A stretch of DNA of 21,610 nt, taken from contig JAJTFU010000048.1 of assembly GCA_021299075.1 (NCBI GenBank), positions 1 to 21,610 on the forward strand, written 5' to 3'. The notes under the pieces are model-generated. The model was given only the letters and a program-made list of their open reading frames with translations. It was not told where the DNA came from and did no database searches. Origin of the DNA: Novosphingobium sp. Its GTDB lineage: Bacteria; Pseudomonadota; Alphaproteobacteria; Sphingomonadales; Sphingomonadaceae. Shown piece after piece: positions 16,545 to 21,402 of the stretch. A program made the translations under genes and the position numbers. Every line of letters starts with the position of its first letter. Positions within the stretch are counted from its first letter, which is position 1.

Positions 16545-16608
16545 GCACCCTGCCCCGTAAGTCGTTTCGGGAGTTGGCTGCCTACTCGGTCCAGTGCGGG
16601 CAGGGTGC
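16545..16608 (-). promoter_or_regulatory. 11-bp perfect stem with 42-base loop upstream of ssb
   Basis: GCACCCTGCCC (16545-16555) pairs exactly with GGGCAGGGTGC (16598-16608). It lies in the 167-bp gap between the annealing protein and ssb, about 35 bases before the ssb start. It may control ssb translation or be a processing site; a protein- or replication-associated dyad is an alternative. Confidence 0.45.
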
Positions 16609-16612
16609 GGTT

Positions 16613-16638
16613 GCCGTGGTGTTTCCACCTGCCACGGC
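16613..16638 (-). promoter_or_regulatory. Second stem-loop between the annealing gene and ssb
   Basis: GCCGTGG (16613-16619) pairs with CCACGGC (16632-16638) around a 12-base loop. It lies 39 bases after the annealing-protein stop on the minus strand. No U-tract follows, so a terminator function is weak; together with the neighbouring stem it makes this gap highly structured. Confidence 0.35.
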
Positions 16639-16676
16639 GTCAGGTTTCGAGCCCCGCTTGCACCCGGGGATGGAAC

Positions 16677-17345
16677 TTATGCGGGTTCGAGCGCCTTGGT
16701 CAGCTCACCCTTCTTGGCGCTGTAGTGCTGGCGCGCTGCCGCCACCTGTGCAGCGTTGGTCTTGGCCAGTCGATCAACGGCCGGCCGATACTTGGCCAGT
16801 GCTACGTCCAGCTGCTCGAGCGTGGTGGCGGCATCGATCGCAGCCTTGAACTCATCAAGCTCAGCCACGGCCTCGACCTTGGCGGTAGCCTGGAACTCGG
16901 CGGCAACCTGATCGACATACTTGCTGTCGTCGAACTGGCCCATGTGCACATCGGCGCCGACGCCGACGAACTTGAAGGCGTTGTTGACCGCATCGGTGAA
17001 CGCCTTCTTGAATGCCTCGTCGTCTTGGAACAGCTGGCCCGAGCTGCGCTTGGTGATCACCTTGTCGCCGCCCACCCCGTAGAAGAACTGGCCGGGGTTG
17101 GTGTGCCAGCAGCGAACGTGGCAATAGACCAGCACCTCGCCATCATTGGCATGGACCAAGGTGAACTGCGGTTCTTCCATGCCCCAGCCTTCACCGACCG
17201 GGCCGAAGGTTTCGGTTAGGCGCTGCACAATCCAGATCGGTTTGAGTGCGGTGCCGGAGAAACCGCCAGCACGCTTGAACCCCTTGGTGTGCTTGGGATC
17301 AGTCTTGCCGAGCGCATCCCAGAAGCGCGTGTTGCTCTTGCTCAT
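16677..17345 (-). CDS. Single-strand annealing protein (Rad52/Erf/Sak-like recombinase)
   Basis: This 222-residue protein starts at an ATG overlapping the preceding stop (ATGA), with AAGGAG 8 bases upstream. Features fit phage annealing proteins of the Rad52-like type: an N-terminal substrate segment, LTETFGPVGEGWGMEE, a beta-hairpin region ending in ITKRSSGQLFQDDEAF, and the helix FKKAFTDAVNNAFKFVGVGA followed by DVHMGQFDDSKY. This corresponds to the T/S-D-A-...-LG-GADVY motif of the family. The C-terminal 70 residues are an Ala/Lys-rich helical tail. With the upstream YqaJ-type exonuclease and the downstream SSB it would form a Red-like system that pairs resected ends. Assignment to one subfamily (Erf, Sak, Sak3) needs profile searches. 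Confidence 0.75.
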   Translation of the reverse strand: MSKSNTRFWDALGKTDPKHTKGFKRAGGFSGTALKPIWIVQRLTETFGPVGEGWGMEEPQFTLVHANDGEVLVYCHVRCWHTNPGQFFYGVGGDKVITKRSSGQLFQDDEAFKKAFTDAVNNAFKFVGVGADVHMGQFDDSKYVDQVAAEFQATAKVEAVAELDEFKAAIDAATTLEQLDVALAKYRPAVDRLAKTNAAQVAAARQHYSAKKGELTKALEPA

Positions 17346-17752
17346 TGCCGTGTCTCCTTGATGGTCCAGACTTTGGCCATGCGCCCGCTGTCATTGCGGC
17401 GGCGCTGGCCAGTGTCCTCGATGTGTCCAAGCTTTTGGAGCTCGGTGATGCGGGGCCGGATCGACAGGATCGACAGGCCCAGCTTGTCTGCCACTTCATC
17501 TGGTGTGGCAGGGGCGGCGGCGATAACCCGAAGGCACGCCGCACGAAGGCGGGGCGTGCGAGGGGCTATCGCCTCAGCCGCTGCTCGTCCTGTCTCTTGA
17601 TCCTTGAAGCCGGGCTGGTGCGGATAGGTAAACAGATCCATTGCAGTCTCCGTGAGCCGTGCGTGGGTGATGAACTGGTGCCAGCCAGTGAGGAACAGCG
17701 TGACCGCTGCGCAGTAAGCGGCGATGGCGACGATGATCTGCGCCCACTCCAT
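17342..17752 (-). CDS. Winged-helix protein with in-frame N-terminal membrane segment (possible dual start)
   Basis: The ATG at 17752 overlaps the exonuclease stop (TGATG) and gives 136 residues. The first 37 contain one membrane span (EWAQIIVAIAAYCAAVTLFL). The rest is a soluble winged-helix protein beginning MDLFTYPHQPGFKDQETGR, with a HTH at about residues 85-120 (PATPDEVADKLGLSILSIRP). The second start, ATG 17641, has its own GGAG 7 bases upstream and alone yields a 99-residue protein similar to small phage wHTH proteins. Either two products are made from one frame, or a membrane protein and a regulator were fused by loss of a stop. The stop overlaps the annealing-protein start by four bases. 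The DNA target is unknown. Confidence 0.65.
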   Translation of the reverse strand: MEWAQIIVAIAAYCAAVTLFLTGWHQFITHARLTETAMDLFTYPHQPGFKDQETGRAAAEAIAPRTPRLRAACLRVIAAAPATPDEVADKLGLSILSIRPRITELQKLGHIEDTGQRRRNDSGRMAKVWTIKETRQ

Positions 17753-18555
17753 CAGCTGCCGAAGCGCAGCGAACCGCGCTTGTCCCGCTTGATGGTGATG
17801 CCGTGGCCGGTGCACTCGGACGCATCGGCCGGGACCAGTGCTTTCAGCCCAGCCTTGGCGTCCTCGAAGGTCTTGGCTGCGGCCATGTAGCCGATGTAGT
17901 CCGCGGCATGGTTGGCCCATTGGTTATCGCCGGTCATGTCGTAGGCACGCAGCCCATCGATCGGCACGGTGGCCCCAATCTTCTCGACTTCTGCCATCTT
18001 GGCGGTCGGCAGGATCTCGGGCGGCACCCGGTTTTCGACGTGCCACCAGAAGCTGGTGATCAGCTGCTGCAACTCGGTGATGTAATCTTCGTTCCGCGCC
18101 ACCTCGCACCACTCTGGCTCACTGTTGCCGGCGATGATCGAGAACATGATGGTGTCCGCCTCGGTGACAGCCATCGTGTGCTGCAACTGCGGCATGTAAT
18201 AGACCGCCTTGTCACGCAGCCTGGCGTCACTGCTCGTGTGCTTGGCTTCGACCGGGCGGCGCTCAGTAGCCAGCCATCCGTCAAGGTGGGCGAACATGAT
18301 TGGCATGGAGCTGCAATAGAAGCGCTGCATGGGGCGCTCGATGCTGCGCCCATACTTGCGCTCGAGCCAGTCGAGGTGGAACGTCTCGGTGTAGATACCC
18401 AGCTGCACCCGGAACACGCCGGACAAATCCTCCGGCTCAGTCTCGCCCACCTTCTCCATGTAGAGGCGATGCCAGTCGCCATCGATCAGGCGCTTGGCGT
18501 CAGATGAACCGATGCCTTCGGCGCGGTTGGTGCGGATTGTTTCGATGGTTGCCAT
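17752..18555 (-). CDS. YqaJ-type viral recombinase / exonuclease
   Basis: This 267-residue protein starts at ATG 18555 with AGGAG about 7 bases upstream. It shows the lambda-exonuclease/YqaJ PD-(D/E)xK pattern: GIGSSDAKRL near the N terminus, a helix Glu57 (QLGIYTETFH), Asp92 in FAHLDGWLA, Glu103-x-Lys105 in PVEAKHTSS, and the downstream YMPQLQHTMAV (Gln123, Gln125). The family degrades one strand of double-stranded ends to give single strands for annealing. It is the first gene after a promoter-operator pair at 18579-18606 and leads a recombination cluster with a single-strand annealing protein and SSB. The catalytic set appears complete. Confidence 0.88.
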   Translation of the reverse strand: MATIETIRTNRAEGIGSSDAKRLIDGDWHRLYMEKVGETEPEDLSGVFRVQLGIYTETFHLDWLERKYGRSIERPMQRFYCSSMPIMFAHLDGWLATERRPVEAKHTSSDARLRDKAVYYMPQLQHTMAVTEADTIMFSIIAGNSEPEWCEVARNEDYITELQQLITSFWWHVENRVPPEILPTAKMAEVEKIGATVPIDGLRAYDMTGDNQWANHAADYIGYMAAAKTFEDAKAGLKALVPADASECTGHGITIKRDKRGSLRFGS

Positions 18556-18578
18556 GTTCTCTCCTGTCGGTAAGCCTG

Positions 18579-18606
18579 ATCATACTGCATACGTGCAGTC
18601 TTTCAA
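18579..18606 (-). promoter_or_regulatory. Sigma70-type promoter for the recombination genes
   Basis: On the minus strand, -35 TTGAAA (18606-18601) and -10 TATGAT (18584-18579) each match the consensus at five of six bases, with a 16-base spacer. The start of transcription would lie just before the exonuclease RBS. The spacer is almost entirely occupied by the operator at 18584-18599, so repressor binding would exclude RNA polymerase. Confidence 0.65.
18584..18599. promoter_or_regulatory. Operator copy A, inside the recombination promoter
   Basis: ACTGCATACGTGCAGT has perfect 6-bp half-sites (ACTGCA/TGCAGT) separated by TACG. Related palindromes occur at 20674, 20731 and 21502. This is the best copy and overlaps the promoter at 18579-18606. 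Confidence 0.65.
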
Positions 18607-18621
18607 GCACAAAATGCTGCG

Positions 18622-18969
18622 TCAACGCAGGGTAAGAAGCGCGCGCTCAGCTTGGCGGCGCGCGGTTCGCAGCACTGCGATGACCGCTTCTATCCTCTCT
18701 CGTTCCTCTTGCGCTGCTGCAACAAAGTCAGCGGGCAGGGGTAGGCGTGGCCACTTGTGAGAGAGGACGAGCTGGTTGCGGGCGAAGTCGAACACCGGCT
18801 TGGGCATACGGGCCAGCGCCATGATGTAGAGATCAAGCCCCAGCTGATCGGGGATCGGAGCCTGGAACAACGAGGCCATCGCCTCGATGGTGCGAATGAT
18901 GCTGGTCTTGTCGGCCGGCGCCATCCATTCGTCGAGCTTGATCAGGTCAGCATCAATGCCCGCTATCAC
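18622..18969 (-). CDS. Candidate replicative helicase loader / small replication protein
   Basis: The frame from GTG 18969 gives 115 residues and overlaps the initiator gene by 17 bp; an ATG at 19053 would lengthen it but would overlap the initiator by 101 bp, and neither start has a strong RBS. The product is helical. A central segment, LDLYIMALARMPKPVFDFAR, leads to HKWPRLPLPADFVAAAQEE, a pattern like phage helicase-loader proteins of the G40P-inhibitor/loader kind ('A...KWPr.P.paef'). A charged C-terminal helix follows. Its place directly after an O-like initiator matches the lambda O-P order, and the phage shows no helicase here, so it may recruit host DnaB. This role is inferred. Confidence 0.5.
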   Translation of the reverse strand: MIAGIDADLIKLDEWMAPADKTSIIRTIEAMASLFQAPIPDQLGLDLYIMALARMPKPVFDFARNQLVLSHKWPRLPLPADFVAAAQEERERIEAVIAVLRTARRQAERALLTLR

Positions 18970-19657
18970 GATCTGCAATGAGCCGCAGGTGTGACCGTCC
19001 TGGCGCTGGTGATACGCCGTGCCGAGCCATTGCAGCGTCGATGCGCTCAGCATTTGTCTCGCGGACCCGATCCAGCCGGTGGGCAGGACGGGATCGTGCG
19101 GCAAACTTGGCAGCGTTGCGGATCCAGTTGCGCCAGCTGGCACGCCAGTCTGCTCGGCGCTCGGCTTTGCTAATCCAGTGATCACGGAACCGATCTGTTT
19201 CATGGGTGAGATCCTCTCGGGTAAGGGCAGGGAAGCTGTCGTGTGCCCACTTCCACAGGTCGGCATCGGCTTGCCAGTCAGCCGTCATTGCGGACAGCTG
19301 GATGCGCTGCGCCCTCTTCGGCTTCATTGACGGTTCAACTGATGGTTTGGGTGTCACTGTGACACTACCGCTAGTGTCAGGCTGACACTTCTCTGGTGTC
19401 ACTGTGACACTAGGCAAGGTGTAGCTGTTGCTGGTTGGGCCACGCCGGGTGCGTGCAATCAGGCGGCGCTCTTCAAGGTCAGCGAGTGCACGGATCACGC
19501 TCGATCGGGACAACCCGGTGCGCTGTTCGATCCGGCTGATGCTGGGCCAGCACAGCCCGTTGCTGTCGGCATGATCAGCTAGTGCCAGCAGCACCAGCTT
19601 GGCAGTCGGGTTATCCAGGCGCTGGGTAAACGCCCATTCGATTGCGGCTATCGCCAT
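18953..19657 (-). CDS. Replication initiator, O-like, with winged-helix domain
   Basis: ATG 19657 has AGGAG 9 bases upstream, and the upstream gene ends 11 bases before; a longer ATG at 19690 is less likely. The 234-residue product has an N-terminal winged helix (about 1-75: NPTAKLVLLALADHADSNG, then PSISRIEQRTGLSRSSVIRA and LEERRLIARTRRG). A linker at about 80-112 contains SVTVTP twice. The C-terminal domain (about 125-190) carries FRDHWISKAERRADWRASW and a following WIRNAAKF, as in DnaT-like phage replication proteins. The linker is encoded by three evenly spaced palindromes at 19351-19410. This resembles lambda O, whose gene contains its own origin iterons between the DNA-binding and partner-binding domains. 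It should bind the iterons and load the helicase complex. Confidence 0.8.
   Translation of the reverse strand: MAIAAIEWAFTQRLDNPTAKLVLLALADHADSNGLCWPSISRIEQRTGLSRSSVIRALADLEERRLIARTRRGPTSNSYTLPSVTVTPEKCQPDTSGSVTVTPKPSVEPSMKPKRAQRIQLSAMTADWQADADLWKWAHDSFPALTREDLTHETDRFRDHWISKAERRADWRASWRNWIRNAAKFAARSRPAHRLDRVRETNAERIDAAMARHGVSPAPGRSHLRLIADRDSGH
19351..19410. repeat. ori: Iteron array and probable replication origin inside the initiator gene
   Basis: Three 15-bp palindromes with core GTGTCA-NNN-TGACAC lie at 19351-19365, 19374-19388 and 19396-19410. The outer two are identical (GTGTCACTGTGACAC). The middle one has GGC at its centre and extends to a 17-bp perfect dyad. Centre spacing is 22-23 bp, about two helical turns, so initiator dimers would sit on one face. 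On the 3' side of the gene (19325-19350) the sequence is less GC-rich and might melt. The array falls in the linker of the initiator protein. Confidence 0.75.
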
Positions 19658-19668
19658 GCCCGTCTCTC

Positions 19669-20169
19669 CTACGGAATGCGGCCGGCCCATTGGGCTACCT
19701 CTTTGGCTGGGATCTCGATGATCTTGATGCCGTGCATGGCCTCGACCATCTTCCGTTTCATTTTGTAGATGGGCATGACCATGCCCTTAACGTCCTCGAT
19801 CACGCTGCGCTGCTCTCGGCCTAGCTCGTCGAGCACACGGTATTCAAAGTCGGCAATGTAATTGAACATGTGCTGCCCGTTGAGGGCCACGCCGAACTTC
19901 ACCTGGCACCGCAGCGTGTCGATCAAGCCCTGTTCCTGTAGCTCAAGCAGCTGCTTGTAACGCACCAGCTCAGCCGTGCTGGCAAACCAGAACCCCTCGA
20001 AGTGCTGGCCCTTGGCGTTATACTTGCCCTTCTTCGGGCCGGGTTTCTTTTTGCGGACGATGATCCGCGCAGGTCCACGTTTGCCCGTAGTCTTGCGACC
20101 AGCAGGGGAAGGTTCTGCATCCGGGATAGGTGCAGCTTCGGTTGGCAGGTCGGCGATCGGGTCGGACAA
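19669..20169 (-). CDS. DUF1064 family PDDEXK nuclease
   Basis: This 166-residue protein is read from a TTG at 20169; GAGGAG about 9 bases upstream, formed by the last codons of the preceding gene, supports this unusual start. The first 50 residues are Pro/Lys-rich and basic (RKKKPGPKKGKYNAKGQHF). The domain follows: Glu67 in FASTAELVRYKQLL, Asp107 in YIADFEYRV, and Glu125-Asp-Val-Lys128 in VIEDVKGM, then IYKMKRKMVEAMHGIKIIEI. This is the active-site layout of the Holliday junction resolvase-like DUF1064 nucleases found in many temperate phages. It may resolve junctions or trim replication intermediates. It sits between the XRE regulator (2-base gap) and the initiator. Confidence 0.8.
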   Translation of the reverse strand: MSDPIADLPTEAAPIPDAEPSPAGRKTTGKRGPARIIVRKKKPGPKKGKYNAKGQHFEGFWFASTAELVRYKQLLELQEQGLIDTLRCQVKFGVALNGQHMFNYIADFEYRVLDELGREQRSVIEDVKGMVMPIYKMKRKMVEAMHGIKIIEIPAKEVAQWAGRIP

Positions 20170-20171
20170 GT

Positions 20172-20438
20172 TTACTTCTCCTCATGGGCAACGGTGAGTG
20201 TGACGTTGAGCGCCTTGCACCAGCACATGAGGAAGAAAGCGCCGGGCAGGCGGGCCAGTGTTTCCCACTTGGCCACCATGCCATGCGACACACCCAGCTT
20301 GTGATCGAGGGCCTCCTGGCTGAGCCGCAATTGTTTGCGGCGCTGCGCCAGATCCTCAATCAAGCTGCTGTAGTGGCGGCGCTCCTCATTGGACAACTGC
20401 CGACTGACCATCGCCGGCCGCTGCTCCATTTGCTGCAT
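20172..20438 (-). CDS. XRE-family HTH regulator
   Basis: This 88-residue protein starts at ATG 20438 with GGAGG 8 bases upstream. A helix-turn-helix of the Cro/CI type is clear at about 33-60 (RRKQLRLSQEALDHKLGVSH, then GMVAKWETLARLPGAF), with the SQE-LG-S-W pattern typical of XRE proteins. The last 20 residues are hydrophobic then charged (FFLMCWCKALNV). It overlaps the Cro-like gene by 53 bp and ends two bases before the DUF1064 start, so it is part of the early operon. Its target sites are unknown; it may act as an early regulator alongside the Cro-like protein. Confidence 0.75.
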   Translation of the reverse strand: MQQMEQRPAMVSRQLSNEERRHYSSLIEDLAQRRKQLRLSQEALDHKLGVSHGMVAKWETLARLPGAFFLMCWCKALNVTLTVAHEEK

Positions 20439-20655
20439 CGCTATTCCTCCGGGGCTGCTTCAACTGGCGGCGCAGGAACGAGGCGACCTTCGATGCAGTC
20501 TCATAACGCAGCTCGGCCCCACCCACCGTGCGGTAGTAGGTCGAGCTGGGCACGCCCGCTTTAATGAAGGCGTGCAACAGGTTGATGCGTGCCTGCACGG
20601 CAAGGGCATCGAGCTGTTCGAAGTAGGAGACGAGGCGAATGCGGTTGTCGTTCAT
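20386..20655 (-). CDS. Cro-like HTH regulator, first gene of the early operon
   Basis: The second of two ATGs (20655) is 7 bases after AAAGGA and gives 89 residues; the first ATG, at 20661, is too close to that site. Residues 28-60 (AFIKAGVPSSTYYRTVGGAE, then LRYETASKVASFLRRQ) form a HTH related to small XRE/Cro proteins (AGV..STyyR..G..lr.eTa.kva.fL). The C-terminal tail is Ala/Gly-rich and overlaps the next gene by 53 bp. It is divergent from the CI-like gene, with operators B and C in between, so it is the natural candidate for the Cro-type repressor that competes for those sites. Confidence 0.7.
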   Translation of the reverse strand: MNDNRIRLVSYFEQLDALAVQARINLLHAFIKAGVPSSTYYRTVGGAELRYETASKVASFLRRQLKQPRRNSDAANGAAAGDGQSAVVQ

Positions 20656-20673
20656 GCTCATGTCCTTTGGGCT

Positions 20674-20689
20674 AGTGCATATATGCAGT
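20674..20689. promoter_or_regulatory. Operator copy B, upstream of the Cro-like gene
   Basis: AGTGCATATATGCAGT differs from copy A by one base in the left half-site plus the spacer. It lies 18 bases before the start of the Cro-like gene. On the minus strand a TTGATC precedes it by two bases but no convincing -10 follows, so the promoter here is not firmly placed. Confidence 0.55.
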
Positions 20690-20726
20690 GGGATCAAGCC
20701 CGGATGCAAGATCATGCGTGGAAACG

Positions 20727-20756
20727 CTGACTTGCATAGGTGCAGGCCCGTAGAGT
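20727..20756 (+). promoter_or_regulatory. Candidate promoter of the CI-like gene with operator copy C
   Basis: CTGACT (20727-20732) and TAGAGT (20751-20756), 18 bases apart, each match the sigma70 boxes at four of six positions. Between them lies the operator copy CTTGCATAGGTGCAGG (20731-20746), whose core TGCATAGGTGCAG fits the others while the outer bases are degenerate. The plan (operator in the spacer) repeats that of 18579-18606. The divergent intergenic region is 137 bp and holds no other clear element. Confidence 0.4.
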
Positions 20757-20792
20757 AAGAGGGGGCTCGTCATGCTGGCAAGGAGAGAGGCC

Positions 20793-21137
20793 ATGCGAGA
20801 CTACGGGGAATGGGCACGCAATTCCGTGCGTGTGTGGATGCGGAGCGTCATGGCTGAGCGTGACTGGTCCGCCAATGAATGGGCAGTGCAAGCCGGCACC
20901 AGCCCGACCAACATCACCAGATTGCTAGCGCCGACCGGCAAGACGGTGCCTTCGATTGATACGATCAGCAAGCTGGCGATGGTCGCCGGGTCACAGCCTG
21001 CGCTATACCCCGGCGAAACCATCCGGCAGAAGGCATCGGATCTTGCCAATTTCTGCCCGCAGTGCGGCTACGATTTGCGGAACATCACTCCGCAGCAACC
21101 GCCAGTTGGGTATCACTCTCCGGCTCGTCGGCGGTAG
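20793..21137 (+). CDS. CI-like repressor without protease domain
   Basis: ATG 20793 has AAGGAG about 8 bases upstream; an in-frame ATG at 20772 overlaps that site and is less likely. The 114-residue product has a HTH at about 28-66 (EWAVQAGTSPTNITRLLAPT, with SIDTISKLAMVAG as the last helices). A short C-terminal tail contains CPQCGYDLRN (Cys88, Cys91), half of a zinc-ribbon-like motif. There is no S24/LexA-type peptidase domain, so RecA-driven self-cleavage is not expected. It is the only rightward gene among early genes and faces the Cro-like gene across operators B and C, the usual place of the lysogeny repressor. Its 3' end overlaps the convergent gene by 53 bp. Confidence 0.7.
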   Translation: MRDYGEWARNSVRVWMRSVMAERDWSANEWAVQAGTSPTNITRLLAPTGKTVPSIDTISKLAMVAGSQPALYPGETIRQKASDLANFCPQCGYDLRNITPQQPPVGYHSPARRR

Positions 21138-21390
21138 CTGCACGGTAATCGCATTCGGTTACGTCGCAGACCAAGATGTTCGATAGCTCGCAGGCTTCGG
21201 ACACCTTGCGCTCGCCATCTCGGCGGACATAGACGGTGCGCTTGAGCTCGCTGTCATAGACCGTGGTGTAGTGCGAGGCTTCGAGCAGCCGCTTGGCAAG
21301 CTCGAAGTTCTCTGGCGTTGGATCGAGCAGCAGATAGCCGTAGCCAACATGAATGCTCAGCTTCGGTGCAGTCAAAACGGTGAGCGGCAT
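21085..21390 (-). CDS. Hypothetical 101-residue protein, convergent with the repressor
   Basis: ATG 21390 has AAGGAG 8 bases upstream. The product has an N-terminal beta-rich part (LTAPKLSIHVGYGYLLLDPT), a helix (NFELAKRLLEAS), then a hairpin with YDSELKRTVYVRRDGERKV, and an acidic tail. I do not recognise a family. The gene is leftward and its last 53 bp overlap the repressor gene tail-to-tail, so transcripts from the two could interfere. It lies downstream of operator copy D and a half-site pair, so it may be an early gene under the same repressor. Confidence 0.7.
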   Translation of the reverse strand: MPLTVLTAPKLSIHVGYGYLLLDPTPENFELAKRLLEASHYTTVYDSELKRTVYVRRDGERKVSEACELSNILVCDVTECDYRAATADEPESDTQLAVAAE

Positions 21391-21402
21391 GGGATATTCT
21401 CC

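Noticed and set aside
17755..17920. N-terminal extension of the winged-helix frame into the exonuclease gene
   Set aside because: The added 56 residues are Arg/His/Gly-rich shadow sequence antagonistic to the exonuclease frame; ATG 17752 and ATG 17641 are better starts.
19053..19266. A longer N-terminus for the candidate helicase loader
   Set aside because: It would overlap the initiator gene by 101 to over 300 bp and translates to low-complexity, shadow-like sequence.
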